From: an uncultured Acidimicrobiaceae bacterium
GTDB taxonomy: Bacteria > Actinomycetota > Acidimicrobiia > Spongiisociales > UBA5794
NCBI GenBank assembly: GCA_947258985.1
Contig: CAMYKI010000012.1
Location: 1-64,000 of the forward strand
Reading direction: 5' to 3'
DNA: 64,000 nt
The notes under the pieces were generated by a model. That model was not told where the DNA came from. It searched no databases and saw only the letters and a list, made by a program, of their open reading frames with translations. Of this stretch, positions 48,021 to 57,238 are shown piece after piece (positions within the stretch are counted from its first letter, which is position 1; the number at the start of each line of letters is the position of its first letter). A program made the position numbers and the translations under genes.

Positions 48021-48970
48021 GCGGCCACCTCATCTGCTCGGAAGGTTCTCCATAGGTAAGGAATGATGATTCCCAATGAAACAATCAGGAGGATCACCGC
48101 AAGCGCCGAGCCAAACCCGATCCGGCTGGCCTCGCCGATGATGTTGTTGGTCACCGCGACCGATAACAACTCGAGCCCGTTAGTCCCCTTGTTGGTCACA
48201 TACACAATGTCGAACGCTCGCAGCGACTCGATGATCGTGATGACGAGGATGACGATATTGATGGGCTTGAGGACCGGGAAGACAACGTGGAAGAAGGTCT
48301 GGCGGCTGGTAGCGCCGTCGATAGCTGCAGCTTCTTTGAGCGCAGGATCGACGCTCTTAAGTCCCGCCAGATAGAGGATCATGATGTAGCCAACGTGGCG
48401 CCAGCTGGCGGCAATGAGGATCATCCACAGGTTGATGCTGGGGTTGCCCAGCCAGTCGATCAGGTTCTCCGGATCGGTTCGCCCGAGCACATTGTTGATC
48501 AACCCTTGCTCCGGCGAGTAGATCAGCTGCCAGATGAATCCGACGAGTGCCAGAGAGAGAACCACCGGCACGTAGAGAGCGTTCTGATAGAACTTGGAGC
48601 CTTTCATCTCCTTGTCGAGCTGGACCGCCAGGAACATACCAAAAGGCGTGGCGATGAGAATGAAGAACCCGAGCCAAATCAGGTTGTGGACAACGGCCGG
48701 CCAGAACGGCGGGTAGATAGTGGCGACTTGCTCATAGTTTGTGAGCCCGATCCATTCGATTGCTTCGACGCCGCCGATACCGTCCCAACGGCTGAACGAC
48801 AGCAGAATCGAAAGCAGTGCCGGGACCCACACGAAGAAGACGTGGATAAGGGCAGGCAGACCAAGCATGAATACGAGAACACCCAAATCACGGTTGGTCA
48901 ATAGTCGAAAGCGTTTCCGCTTGGTTCGTTCTCGCGCTACCGCGACTTCGACTTCGCTTCTCGTGCTCAT
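48017..48970 (-). CDS. Sugar ABC transporter permease (MalF-like)
   Basis: LKEAAAIDGATSRQTFFHVVFPVLKP EAA motif. Confidence 0.94.
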   Translation of the reverse strand: MSTRSEVEVAVARERTKRKRFRLLTNRDLGVLVFMLGLPALIHVFFVWVPALLSILLSFSRWDGIGGVEAIEWIGLTNYEQVATIYPPFWPAVVHNLIWLGFFILIATPFGMFLAVQLDKEMKGSKFYQNALYVPVVLSLALVGFIWQLIYSPEQGLINNVLGRTDPENLIDWLGNPSINLWMILIAASWRHVGYIMILYLAGLKSVDPALKEAAAIDGATSRQTFFHVVFPVLKPINIVILVITIIESLRAFDIVYVTNKGTNGLELLSVAVTNNIIGEASRIGFGSALAVILLIVSLGIIIPYLWRTFRADEVAA

Positions 48971-49026
48971 GCTCCCTCACTCCGCCACGATTTGAACTCG
49001 GATCTGATTACCACCCAATGGCTGGA

Positions 49027-49055
49027 TCGTGCGGGACCGCCAAGGTCCCGCACGA
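49027..49055 (-). promoter_or_regulatory. Intra-operon hairpin after sugar-binding protein gene
   Basis: TCGTGCGGGACC GCCAA GGTCCCGCACGA, 12-bp perfect stem. Confidence 0.8.
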
Positions 49056-49080
49056 CATGCCGGTTGGGAGGGGCTTACTT

Positions 49081-50451
49081 CTACTCCGTGAAGATTGCCA
49101 CTGCCTGCTCTTCCATCGAATCCGTCAACCCGTTGATGTCCTCGGGGTTGTTGAGGAATGTCTGGATAGAAGGCAGCACAACCGTCGATGCGAAGTCCGG
49201 CCGGGTATCCCGGTCGAGGAACTGCGCAATGTTGCTGGCCGATGCGATGAGCTCAGCACCCTTGTTCTGCAGTGCGTCGTAGCCGCTCGTGTCGGCGTCG
49301 TTGGCGGTAGCCAGCCAATTCGAGTTGGCATCGGTGTAGAACTTCTGGGCCTCACCGGTGCCGATGAACTTCAGCAACTCCTTGGCGCCGTCGATATTCT
49401 CCGGTGCCTTCGAGATCATGAAGCCATCGATCGGGGCATCGACCGAATCCTGTCCGTGATCCGGGTTGATCTCCGGGAAGGCGAAGAAGTCGAGATCGTC
49501 CCTGGCCTCTTGCGAGACCTCCTGGAACTGCTCGCCGACAAACATGCCGAGCAGATACATGCCGGCTTCTTTGTTCGCCACCGTCTGGGCGGCGTCCTGC
49601 CATGTCCGGCCGAGGGCGCCAGGCTGGTGATAGGGAAGCAACTCGGCCCAGGTCGCAAAGACCTGCTTGGTGCGGTCGTCGTTCCACTTCTCACGGTGGG
49701 CCATGAGATCGACGTGGTACTGATAGCCGTTGACACGCATGTTCAAGTAGTCGAACGTGCCCATTGCCGGCCAGCCGTCCTTGTCACCGAAGGCAATGGG
49801 AACAAAGCCGTCGGCCATCATTCCCTCTGACAGAGTCTTCAGCTCGTCGATGGTGGTCGGGATCGTGTAGCCGTTGTCCGCAAAGAAGCTCTTGCGATAG
49901 AAGAGCGCCCACGGGTAGGTGATGAATGGGACGAAATACTGGTTTCCGTCTAGGCCGGTAGAAGCCTGCTTGAACGAGCTGGCGTAGTTCGCGCCGATGG
50001 TGTCCCACACATCGTTTATCGATGTAGACAGGCCCTTGTCGGCGAAGAACTGCATCCGGTATCCGGCGAACCAGGTGAACGCATCGTCGGGACGTCCTTG
50101 CAGATACGTGTTGATCTGCTCCTGGAACGTGTTGTGATCGACGGTGTTGATGGCCAGCGTGACATCCGGGTTCTTCTCCTCGAACCTGGCGAACATCGCT
50201 GCGTATGCGTCCTTGGTCAGCGGATCGGAAGCGTTGGAACCAACAGAGACGGTGCCGCTTGCCATGGGGGCTTCGGTATCACCGCCACTCGCTGCTGCTG
50301 CTGTGGTTGTCGCCGCTTCGTCGTCGTCGCCACATGCTGCCAACAGGGCAGGTGCGGCCAGCACACCGGCTCCGGCGGCAACACCCTTCAGCAGGTTACG
50401 ACGAGAGATTTGCGTACCGCTCGTGTCGAGCGGCTCTTCGGGGTGCGTCAT
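49081..50451 (-). CDS. Extracellular sugar-binding lipoprotein with Tat-like signal
   Basis: SRRNLLKGVAAGAGVLAAPALLAACGDDDEA; start MTHPEEPLD behind GGAGGAGGAG. Confidence 0.93.
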   Translation of the reverse strand: MTHPEEPLDTSGTQISRRNLLKGVAAGAGVLAAPALLAACGDDDEAATTTAAAASGGDTEAPMASGTVSVGSNASDPLTKDAYAAMFARFEEKNPDVTLAINTVDHNTFQEQINTYLQGRPDDAFTWFAGYRMQFFADKGLSTSINDVWDTIGANYASSFKQASTGLDGNQYFVPFITYPWALFYRKSFFADNGYTIPTTIDELKTLSEGMMADGFVPIAFGDKDGWPAMGTFDYLNMRVNGYQYHVDLMAHREKWNDDRTKQVFATWAELLPYHQPGALGRTWQDAAQTVANKEAGMYLLGMFVGEQFQEVSQEARDDLDFFAFPEINPDHGQDSVDAPIDGFMISKAPENIDGAKELLKFIGTGEAQKFYTDANSNWLATANDADTSGYDALQNKGAELIASASNIAQFLDRDTRPDFASTVVLPSIQTFLNNPEDINGLTDSMEEQAVAIFTE

Positions 50452-50479
50452 GCTCCTCCTCCTCAGTTTGAGGGTCCGA

Positions 50480-50500
50480 TTGTTTGACCTAATCAAACAA
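50480..50500. promoter_or_regulatory. Inverted-repeat operator candidate for the DeoR-family regulator
   Basis: TTGTTTGA CCTAA TCAAACAA in the divergent region between sugar-binding protein and GH42 genes. Confidence 0.65.
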
Positions 50501-50523
50501 AAATCAACAGAACCTCGTGCCCT

Positions 50524-50552
50524 ATTTGACCCCCAATTCGCCGCGATGTCAA
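50524..50552 (-). promoter_or_regulatory. Sigma70-type promoter candidate for galactoside transporter operon
   Basis: Minus strand TTGACA - 17 bp - TCAAAT upstream of the binding-protein gene. Confidence 0.5.
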
Positions 50553-50676
50553 CCCCTAAATAGTGGAATTCGTGCCACTCTTGTGCAGCACCCGCAATAA
50601 TGAGCAGCAGATTGGTGTGCTCTTCTTCTGTTGGAATGTGTTGACTTATTTCCGATCCTGATGCAAGCTCTCTGAT

Positions 50677-52680
50677 ATGGGTGGCATGAGCATGAAGGCA
50701 CCCCGGATACGGTTCGGGGCCGACTACAACCCGGAACAGTGGGATCGCACCGTCTGGGCCCAGGACTTCGCACTCATGAACGAGGCAGGCGTCAACCTGG
50801 TCAGCGTCGGCATCTTCTCCTGGGCAGAACTCGAGCCATGCACTGGCGAGTATCGCTTCGACTGGCTCGATGAAGTCATGGACGGGCTCGCCGCTGCGGG
50901 AGTGATGGCGAATCTGGCCAATGCCACCGCCAACCCGCCTCCCTGGTTCTCGGCGTGCTACCCCGATGCTCTCCCGATGCTCAGCGACGGGAGCCGTCTC
51001 TGGCCGGGTGCCCGGCAGGCTTTCTGCCCCAGTTCTCCGGTCTATCGGAAGCACGCTCTGCGGATCACCCGCAAGATCGCGGAGCGCTACAGCGGCCACC
51101 CGGCGCTGGAGATGTGGCATGTCAGCAACGAAATCGGCAACCACAATGCCCTCTGCTATTGCGATGCGAGCGCCGCGGCCTTTCGTACGTGGCTCGAGGA
51201 CCGTTACGGCAGCCTCGAAGAGCTGAATCGAGCTTGGGGCACGACGTTCTGGGGACAGCGATATTCCGAGTGGGAGCAGATCCTCCCGCCGCGACAGACA
51301 ACATCGTTCGGCAATCCCACCCAGGATCTCGACTTCCGGCGCTTCTCCTCGGAGGCCTGTCTCGAGATCTATCGGGCGGAGCGTGATCTTCTGCGAGAGA
51401 TCACCCCGGAGATCCCGATCACCACCAACCTGACGCCGAATCATCTCGAACTCGATTACTGGTCCTGGGCTCCCGAATTGGACACCATTGCCGTCGATCA
51501 CTATCTGAAGGCCAACGATCCCGACGGCCACATCGAACTCAGTTTTGTCGCCGACCTCTCCCGGGGCCTTGCGGGGGGTGCGCCCTGGATGCTGATGGAG
51601 CATTCGACGAGCGCCGTCAACTGGCAGCCGCGCAATATTGCCAAGCGACCAGGGGAGATGGTCCGCAACAGTTTGCAGCATGTTGCCCGTGGCGCCGATG
51701 CGATCATGTTCTTTCAATGGCGGGCTTCCCGATTTGGTGCAGAGAAGTATCACTCAGCAATGGTTCCGCACGCCGGAACGGACTCGAAGATCTGGCGCGA
51801 GGTCGTCGAGTTGGGAGAGGTCCTCGACCGGATGGGCGAGGTCGCAAACACGACCCTCGATGCCGATGTCGCTCTCGTCTTTGATTGGGAGTCGTGGTGG
51901 GCGCTCGAGGCCAGGTCGCATCCCAGCGCCGACGTGCGCTACCTCGACCGGGTGCACGCTCTCTATCGGGCCCTCTGGGAGACGGGCATCACGGTCGAAG
52001 TGGTATCGCAGAATGTCGACCCATCGGGGTACCGCCTCATTGTGATCCCTTCGTTGTACATCGCCGATGCGGAGATTGCCGACCGTGTGAATCAGTTCGT
52101 CTCTGCCGGCGGATGTGCCGTCGTGACCTACCTCAGCGGAACCGTCGACGAGAATCTCCACATCGGCGCGCCTGGGCTCTCCGGCGCCTTCCATGACTCT
52201 CTTGGAGTGCGGGTTGAGGAGTACTTCCCGCTGCGTGAGGGCGAAGAGGTGGCGCTCGACGACGATTCGCTTGCGGCGGTGTGGACCGAGATGGTGCATC
52301 TCGAAGGCGCGGATGCGCTGGTGACCTACAAAGACGGCCCCCTTCCCGGGGTGCCGGCCGTCACCCGATACCGGTACGGGGAGGGGACCGTCTGGTACAT
52401 GGCGACTCGCCTGGACCGGGAGACCGTGGGAAGAGTTCTCAAGGAAGCTGTGAAGACCGCGGGTATCAAGCCGCCGATCCCGATGGTGACTGCACCTTCC
52501 GGGCTGGAGGTAACACGACGTAGCGGTGAGTCGGGGTCCTATCTCTTTCTGATAAACCATGGGACCGACACTGCACATGTGCGTGCCGAGGGCCGCGACC
52601 TCGTAGCCGATAGAGACGTTGGGGGAACGCTGAGCCTGCTTCCCGGTAGAGCCGCTGTCGTGCGCGAGGAGAGCGGCTGA
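50677..52680 (+). CDS. Beta-galactosidase (GH42)
   Basis: RFGADYNPEQWDRTVWAQDFALMNEAGVNLVSVGIFSWAELEP, WHVSNEIGNHN, LMEHSTSAVNWQP. Confidence 0.95.
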   Translation: MGGMSMKAPRIRFGADYNPEQWDRTVWAQDFALMNEAGVNLVSVGIFSWAELEPCTGEYRFDWLDEVMDGLAAAGVMANLANATANPPPWFSACYPDALPMLSDGSRLWPGARQAFCPSSPVYRKHALRITRKIAERYSGHPALEMWHVSNEIGNHNALCYCDASAAAFRTWLEDRYGSLEELNRAWGTTFWGQRYSEWEQILPPRQTTSFGNPTQDLDFRRFSSEACLEIYRAERDLLREITPEIPITTNLTPNHLELDYWSWAPELDTIAVDHYLKANDPDGHIELSFVADLSRGLAGGAPWMLMEHSTSAVNWQPRNIAKRPGEMVRNSLQHVARGADAIMFFQWRASRFGAEKYHSAMVPHAGTDSKIWREVVELGEVLDRMGEVANTTLDADVALVFDWESWWALEARSHPSADVRYLDRVHALYRALWETGITVEVVSQNVDPSGYRLIVIPSLYIADAEIADRVNQFVSAGGCAVVTYLSGTVDENLHIGAPGLSGAFHDSLGVRVEEYFPLREGEEVALDDDSLAAVWTEMVHLEGADALVTYKDGPLPGVPAVTRYRYGEGTVWYMATRLDRETVGRVLKEAVKTAGIKPPIPMVTAPSGLEVTRRSGESGSYLFLINHGTDTAHVRAEGRDLVADRDVGGTLSLLPGRAAVVREESG

Positions 52681-52681
52681 G

Positions 52682-53479
52682 ATGCTTGCCGAGCAACGCC
52701 AGGGGCACATCCTCGAGTTGGTTCGAAGAGACGGGGCTGTACGCGTATCTGACCTCGTACGGGATCTTGGCGTTTCCGACATGACTATTCGCCGGGATCT
52801 CGGGGTCTTGGCGGCATCGGGACTTGTGCAGAAGGTCCATGGCGGGGCGACTCTGGTTGCCGACAGCGCTTCCTACGAGCCCAGCTTCACCGCAAAGTCC
52901 ACGTTGGAGCAACAGGAGAAACGTACGATCGCCAGGGAGGCGGCGGAGCTGGTTGTACCGGGAACCGCCATCGCCATGAGCGCCGGCACCACCACCCACG
53001 CTGTCGCCGGTGAACTGCTCGATGTTCCCGGCCTGACGGTGGTAACCAATTCGGTCCACATTGCCGACCTGCTTTATCAGCACGGCAGGAGCGATCAGAC
53101 TGTTCTCTTGACCGGGGGGCTGCGCACCCCATCGGACGCCTATGTCGGCCCGCTGGCGGTGAACGCGCTGATCTCGATTCACGTCGACCTGGTCTTCATG
53201 GGTGTGCACGGAATGACCCTGGAGACCGGTTTCACCACGCCAAACATGCTGGAAGCAGAAACCGATCGGGCGCTGGTCGACGCCGGACGACGCCTGGTGG
53301 TTTGCGCCGACCACACTAAGTGGGGTGTCGTTGGCATCAGTTCCTTTGCCCGGCTCGATGAGGCAGACATCCTGATCACCGATTCCGCGCTCGAGCCCGC
53401 CGCTGCAGCCGTGTTGGAGGAGACAGTCGGCGAGCTCGTGCTCACTGGTCACGATTCACAAGACAGGACGACCGTATGA
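52682..53479 (+). CDS. DeoR family transcriptional regulator
   Basis: RDGAVRVSDLVRDLGVSDMTIRRDLGVLAASGLVQKVHGGA. Confidence 0.95.
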   Translation: MLAEQRQGHILELVRRDGAVRVSDLVRDLGVSDMTIRRDLGVLAASGLVQKVHGGATLVADSASYEPSFTAKSTLEQQEKRTIAREAAELVVPGTAIAMSAGTTTHAVAGELLDVPGLTVVTNSVHIADLLYQHGRSDQTVLLTGGLRTPSDAYVGPLAVNALISIHVDLVFMGVHGMTLETGFTTPNMLEAETDRALVDAGRRLVVCADHTKWGVVGISSFARLDEADILITDSALEPAAAAVLEETVGELVLTGHDSQDRTTV

Positions 53480-54564
53480 AAAAGACACCAACAAAGATGG
53501 CCGACGGTCGCGAGCTCATCTACTACGACGAGGATGAGTCGGCGATTCGCGAAACCTCGGATCTGCGTGACCTTCCCGACCTCCAGGTCACGTCGGAGGT
53601 CCGTCACGACCCGATTCTGGATGAGTGGGTCGTGGTTGCCTCCCACCGGCAGACGCGCACCTTCCTGCCTCCGACGAACCAGTGCCCACTCTGTGCCACC
53701 AACGCGGACAATGCGACCGAGATCCCGGCCGACGACTACGACGTCGTTGTGTTCGAGAACCGTTTCCCGAGCCTGGCCCTCAATGCGCTCGACGTGGATC
53801 CCAAGGTCCCGGTCGATTCCGATCTTGTGGAGCGCCGCCCGGCTCGGGGCCGCTGCGAGGTGGTGGTCTTCACCAGCAACCATGACAGGTCCTTCTCCCA
53901 GCTCCCCGTCGAGCGGGTCCGGACTGTCCTGGACGTTTGGGCAGATCGCACCGCCGAACTGAGTGCGATGCCGGGAATCGAGCAGGTGTTCCCGTTCGAG
54001 AACTGTGGTGTGGAGATAGGTGTCACGCTGAGCCACCCCCACGGCCAGATCTACTCGTATCCGTTTGTGACGCCGAAGACCAACCGCATGCTGCGTAGCG
54101 CCAGGCGCCACATGGAGGAAACCGGTCGGAATCTCTTCGCCGACGTGCTTGCTGCGGAGCGTAGGCTGAAGGCGAGAGTGGTCGCAGAGAACGACAACTG
54201 GACGGCGTTCGTGCCTTCGGCGGCGCGCTGGCCGATCGATCTCCACATCTACCCCCACCGCCGGATGGCCGATATGACGCAACTGACCGAAGCCGAGCGG
54301 GATGACTTCGCCGAGATGTACCTGGGGATTCTCCAGAAGCTCGACTCTCTCTACGGCAAGCCGCTTCCGTACATTGCGGGCTGGCACCAGGCTCCGGTCA
54401 ATCGAGATCGAGATCTTGCGTACCTGCATCTGGAGTTGCTCTCGGTGCAACGATCCGCCGACAAGCTGAAGTACCTTGCCGGCTCCGAGTCTGGCATGGC
54501 AGTCTGGATCAACGACGCCACGCCAGAGCGGATCGCCGAGATGCTGCGTGAGGCGGGGACGTGA
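53476..54564 (+). CDS. galT: Galactose-1-phosphate uridylyltransferase
   Basis: FENRFPSLAL, VTLSHPHGQIYSYPFVTP. Confidence 0.95.
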   Translation: MKKTPTKMADGRELIYYDEDESAIRETSDLRDLPDLQVTSEVRHDPILDEWVVVASHRQTRTFLPPTNQCPLCATNADNATEIPADDYDVVVFENRFPSLALNALDVDPKVPVDSDLVERRPARGRCEVVVFTSNHDRSFSQLPVERVRTVLDVWADRTAELSAMPGIEQVFPFENCGVEIGVTLSHPHGQIYSYPFVTPKTNRMLRSARRHMEETGRNLFADVLAAERRLKARVVAENDNWTAFVPSAARWPIDLHIYPHRRMADMTQLTEAERDDFAEMYLGILQKLDSLYGKPLPYIAGWHQAPVNRDRDLAYLHLELLSVQRSADKLKYLAGSESGMAVWINDATPERIAEMLREAGT

Positions 54565-55694
54565 ACGGTGCGGCCAGACTCTTTCGGTGGATATACGAAT
54601 CCGAGCCGGATGGTGTCTGGGCTGCACCCGGGAGAGTCAACCTGATCGGTGAGCACACCGACTACAACGATGGCCTCGTGCTTCCCTTCGCCCTGCAGGA
54701 ACGCACCTTGGCAGCTATCAAGCAGCGAGACGATGGGCTCATCCGGATCTGCTCTTCACAGAATCCCAATGAAATCATCGGCATACCGACCAAGGAACTT
54801 GCTCCAGGCTGGCCCGCTGGATGGTCGGGCTACGTTGCGGGAGTCCCGTGGGCGTTGGAGACCGACATCGGGTTTGATGTCGCCATCGACAGCTCGGTAC
54901 CGGTGGGATCTGGGCTTTCGTCTTCGGCCGCCCTGATTTGCGCCGTGGGTCTCGGACTGAACGAGCTCTTCGGTCTCGGCTTCAGCCGGCGTGAGCTGGC
55001 CCGTCGCACCCATTTGACTGAGAACGAGTACGTCGGTGCTCCCACCGGCGGTATGGATCAGATCGCATCGCTGTTGTGCATCGAAGGGCATGCCATCTTG
55101 TACGACGTTCGGGCCGACTCAGTGGACCAAATCCATTTTGATCCGATCGGCGCCGGTTTCGAGGTTGTGGTCGTTGACACCATGGTGCGTCACGGCCACG
55201 CCGGCGGCGAGTATGCCGCTCGCCGTGAGGACTGTGAGCTTTCCGCGGCGAAGCTGGGTGTCGCCACCTTGCGCGACGTGGCGTATGCCGATCTCGACTC
55301 GGCCTTGGACAAGCTCGGAGATGAGCAATTGATCAAGCGGACCCGGCATGTCGTGACAGAGAACCAGCGGGTGCTGGACACTGCTGCCGCTCTCGATGCC
55401 GACGACTGGCCGGCAGTAGGTGAGTTGCTGACGGCGGCACACACCTCGATACGCGATGATTTCGAAGCCAGTTGCGTAGAACTCGACATCGCCGTCGACA
55501 TGCTGCTCGACTCCGGCGCCCTCGGGGCGAGAATGACGGGCGGCGGATTTGGAGGCGCCGCTATTGCTCTCGTAGCCACCGAAAAGTCCGAGTCGGCCCG
55601 CCGCACTGTGCGGTCGGTGTTTGCCGACAACGGCTTCGTTCCACCTCACATTTTCACGGTTGTGCCTTCGGCCGGGGCAACCCGGATCGCCTGA
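54561..55694 (+). CDS. galK: Galactokinase
   Basis: APGRVNLIGEHTDYNDGLVLPFAL, VGSGLSSSAALICAVGLGL, MTGGGFGGAAIAL. Confidence 0.96.
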   Translation: MNGAARLFRWIYESEPDGVWAAPGRVNLIGEHTDYNDGLVLPFALQERTLAAIKQRDDGLIRICSSQNPNEIIGIPTKELAPGWPAGWSGYVAGVPWALETDIGFDVAIDSSVPVGSGLSSSAALICAVGLGLNELFGLGFSRRELARRTHLTENEYVGAPTGGMDQIASLLCIEGHAILYDVRADSVDQIHFDPIGAGFEVVVVDTMVRHGHAGGEYAARREDCELSAAKLGVATLRDVAYADLDSALDKLGDEQLIKRTRHVVTENQRVLDTAAALDADDWPAVGELLTAAHTSIRDDFEASCVELDIAVDMLLDSGALGARMTGGGFGGAAIALVATEKSESARRTVRSVFADNGFVPPHIFTVVPSAGATRIA

Positions 55695-55711
55695 AATCGC
55701 AAGGAGCGGCA

Positions 55712-57238
55712 ATGGACAGTAAGCGGTTCTCGCTTTATGGGAACACGATCACGCCTGCGCAGGATCGCAAGGCGTTGAAGTGGCAGGACATGTTCGTCAA
55801 GCAGTTTGGGTTTGACCCCGACGAACACTACGAGCTCAGTGTTCACGACAACTCCTACCTGGGTGATGTGCTCGGGATACGTGATATCAGGCGTGACGGC
55901 AGTGGGGACCCGATCGATCCCGAGACCGGGGTGATCATCTCGACGATCAGGATGGGTTTTGGCCACTACCGCATCGCCATGGCAGGCGCTTCGGCTGCAC
56001 GGGCGATGGGGTTCACACCTCTATGGCTGGACCTGCTCGGAATCCCGGGCGTCCCTTCTGACGTGATCAACTGGTGGAACACCAACTACAGCAAGTACTC
56101 CCGGGTATCGCAGCGGTCGAAGCTGTTCAACAAGTACGTGTGGGAATCGGTGACTTCCGGTGATCGCACCCTTCCCGGACTCAACTGGGCGCTCAACAAC
56201 TATGCGATCGGGTGGCCTTGGCGTTTCCTCAAAGCCAACGCTCGTGACTATCGCAAGAGTGAGCTGTTCGCACCGCTGCACAAGGCCCTCCCATCCGAGA
56301 TGCCGATCCTGACCGCACATATGTGGAACTGCATGGGGGCGGTGTCGGGCGGGATGACCAATGTCGTAGACATGATGTTCGACAACTGGCCGATGGCGTT
56401 CCAGTTGACGGAAGGCGCCACCCATGCCGTGCAGTCACCCTCGGGGTACTACGGCTTCCGCATCATGAACCAGTTTGATGAGAAGGATCGGCTGCTCAAC
56501 CCGACGCCGGCGGATGCGATCGAATTTGTCGGCCACCACGTTGACCACGAGCTGGTGGAGAACATCGAAGTGGATTGTGAGGCCCGGATGAGCCGCATGA
56601 GCGATGGTGAGCCGCGACGCTTCCTCCTCACGATGGGCGGCGCCGGAGCGCAGCGGGAGCTCTTCAAGGCCATCGTCGATCACTGTCTGCCCATGATCGA
56701 GCGAGGCGAACTGACGCTGTTCGTCAACCTGGGCGATCACGCCGACAACTGGGATTGGCTCGAAGGCGAGCTGGGGACGACTCCGGTCACGACACATTTC
56801 GATTGGGAGGAAACCAGGACTTTTGCTGATGGGATCAGGGACGGTTCGACCAGCGGGTTGCATGTGTTCTTGTACGACAACACCTTTCACGGCGTTTACG
56901 CCAGCAACTATCTGATGCGCGTATCGGATGTCTTGATCACGAAACCATCGGAGCTGGCGTTCTACCCGATTCCCAAAATCTTCAACGAGCGAGTGGGTGC
57001 CCATGAGGCATGGGGGGCAATCCGCAGCGCGGAACTGGGCGATGGGACCATCGAGACCCGCACCATCCCGCGCACCTTGCAGGCGATCGATCTGATGACC
57101 AAGGAGCAGGATCTGATGACGATGTTCTGCGACATGATCGTCAAGAACAAGGGCATTGGGATCTACGACGGCGCCTACAAGTGCGTTGAGCTGGCGACCG
57201 GGAAGAGGTTCGCCCGGGAGGAACTGGTCAGCTCTTAG
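55712..57238 (+). CDS. Uncharacterised ~508-aa protein, possible GT-B-type glycosyltransferase
   Basis: GFGHYRIAMAGASAARAMGF near N-terminus, LLTMGGAGAQRELFKAI in the middle, late KPSELAFYPIP; starts 17 bp after galK. Confidence 0.6.
   Translation: MDSKRFSLYGNTITPAQDRKALKWQDMFVKQFGFDPDEHYELSVHDNSYLGDVLGIRDIRRDGSGDPIDPETGVIISTIRMGFGHYRIAMAGASAARAMGFTPLWLDLLGIPGVPSDVINWWNTNYSKYSRVSQRSKLFNKYVWESVTSGDRTLPGLNWALNNYAIGWPWRFLKANARDYRKSELFAPLHKALPSEMPILTAHMWNCMGAVSGGMTNVVDMMFDNWPMAFQLTEGATHAVQSPSGYYGFRIMNQFDEKDRLLNPTPADAIEFVGHHVDHELVENIEVDCEARMSRMSDGEPRRFLLTMGGAGAQRELFKAIVDHCLPMIERGELTLFVNLGDHADNWDWLEGELGTTPVTTHFDWEETRTFADGIRDGSTSGLHVFLYDNTFHGVYASNYLMRVSDVLITKPSELAFYPIPKIFNERVGAHEAWGAIRSAELGDGTIETRTIPRTLQAIDLMTKEQDLMTMFCDMIVKNKGIGIYDGAYKCVELATGKRFAREELVSS

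Noticed and set aside
50452-51753. N-terminal extension of the 890-aa ORF 49081-51753
   Set aside because: The real start is MTHPEEPLD at 50451 with RBS and Tat/lipoprotein signal; the extension is antisense to the GH42 gene.
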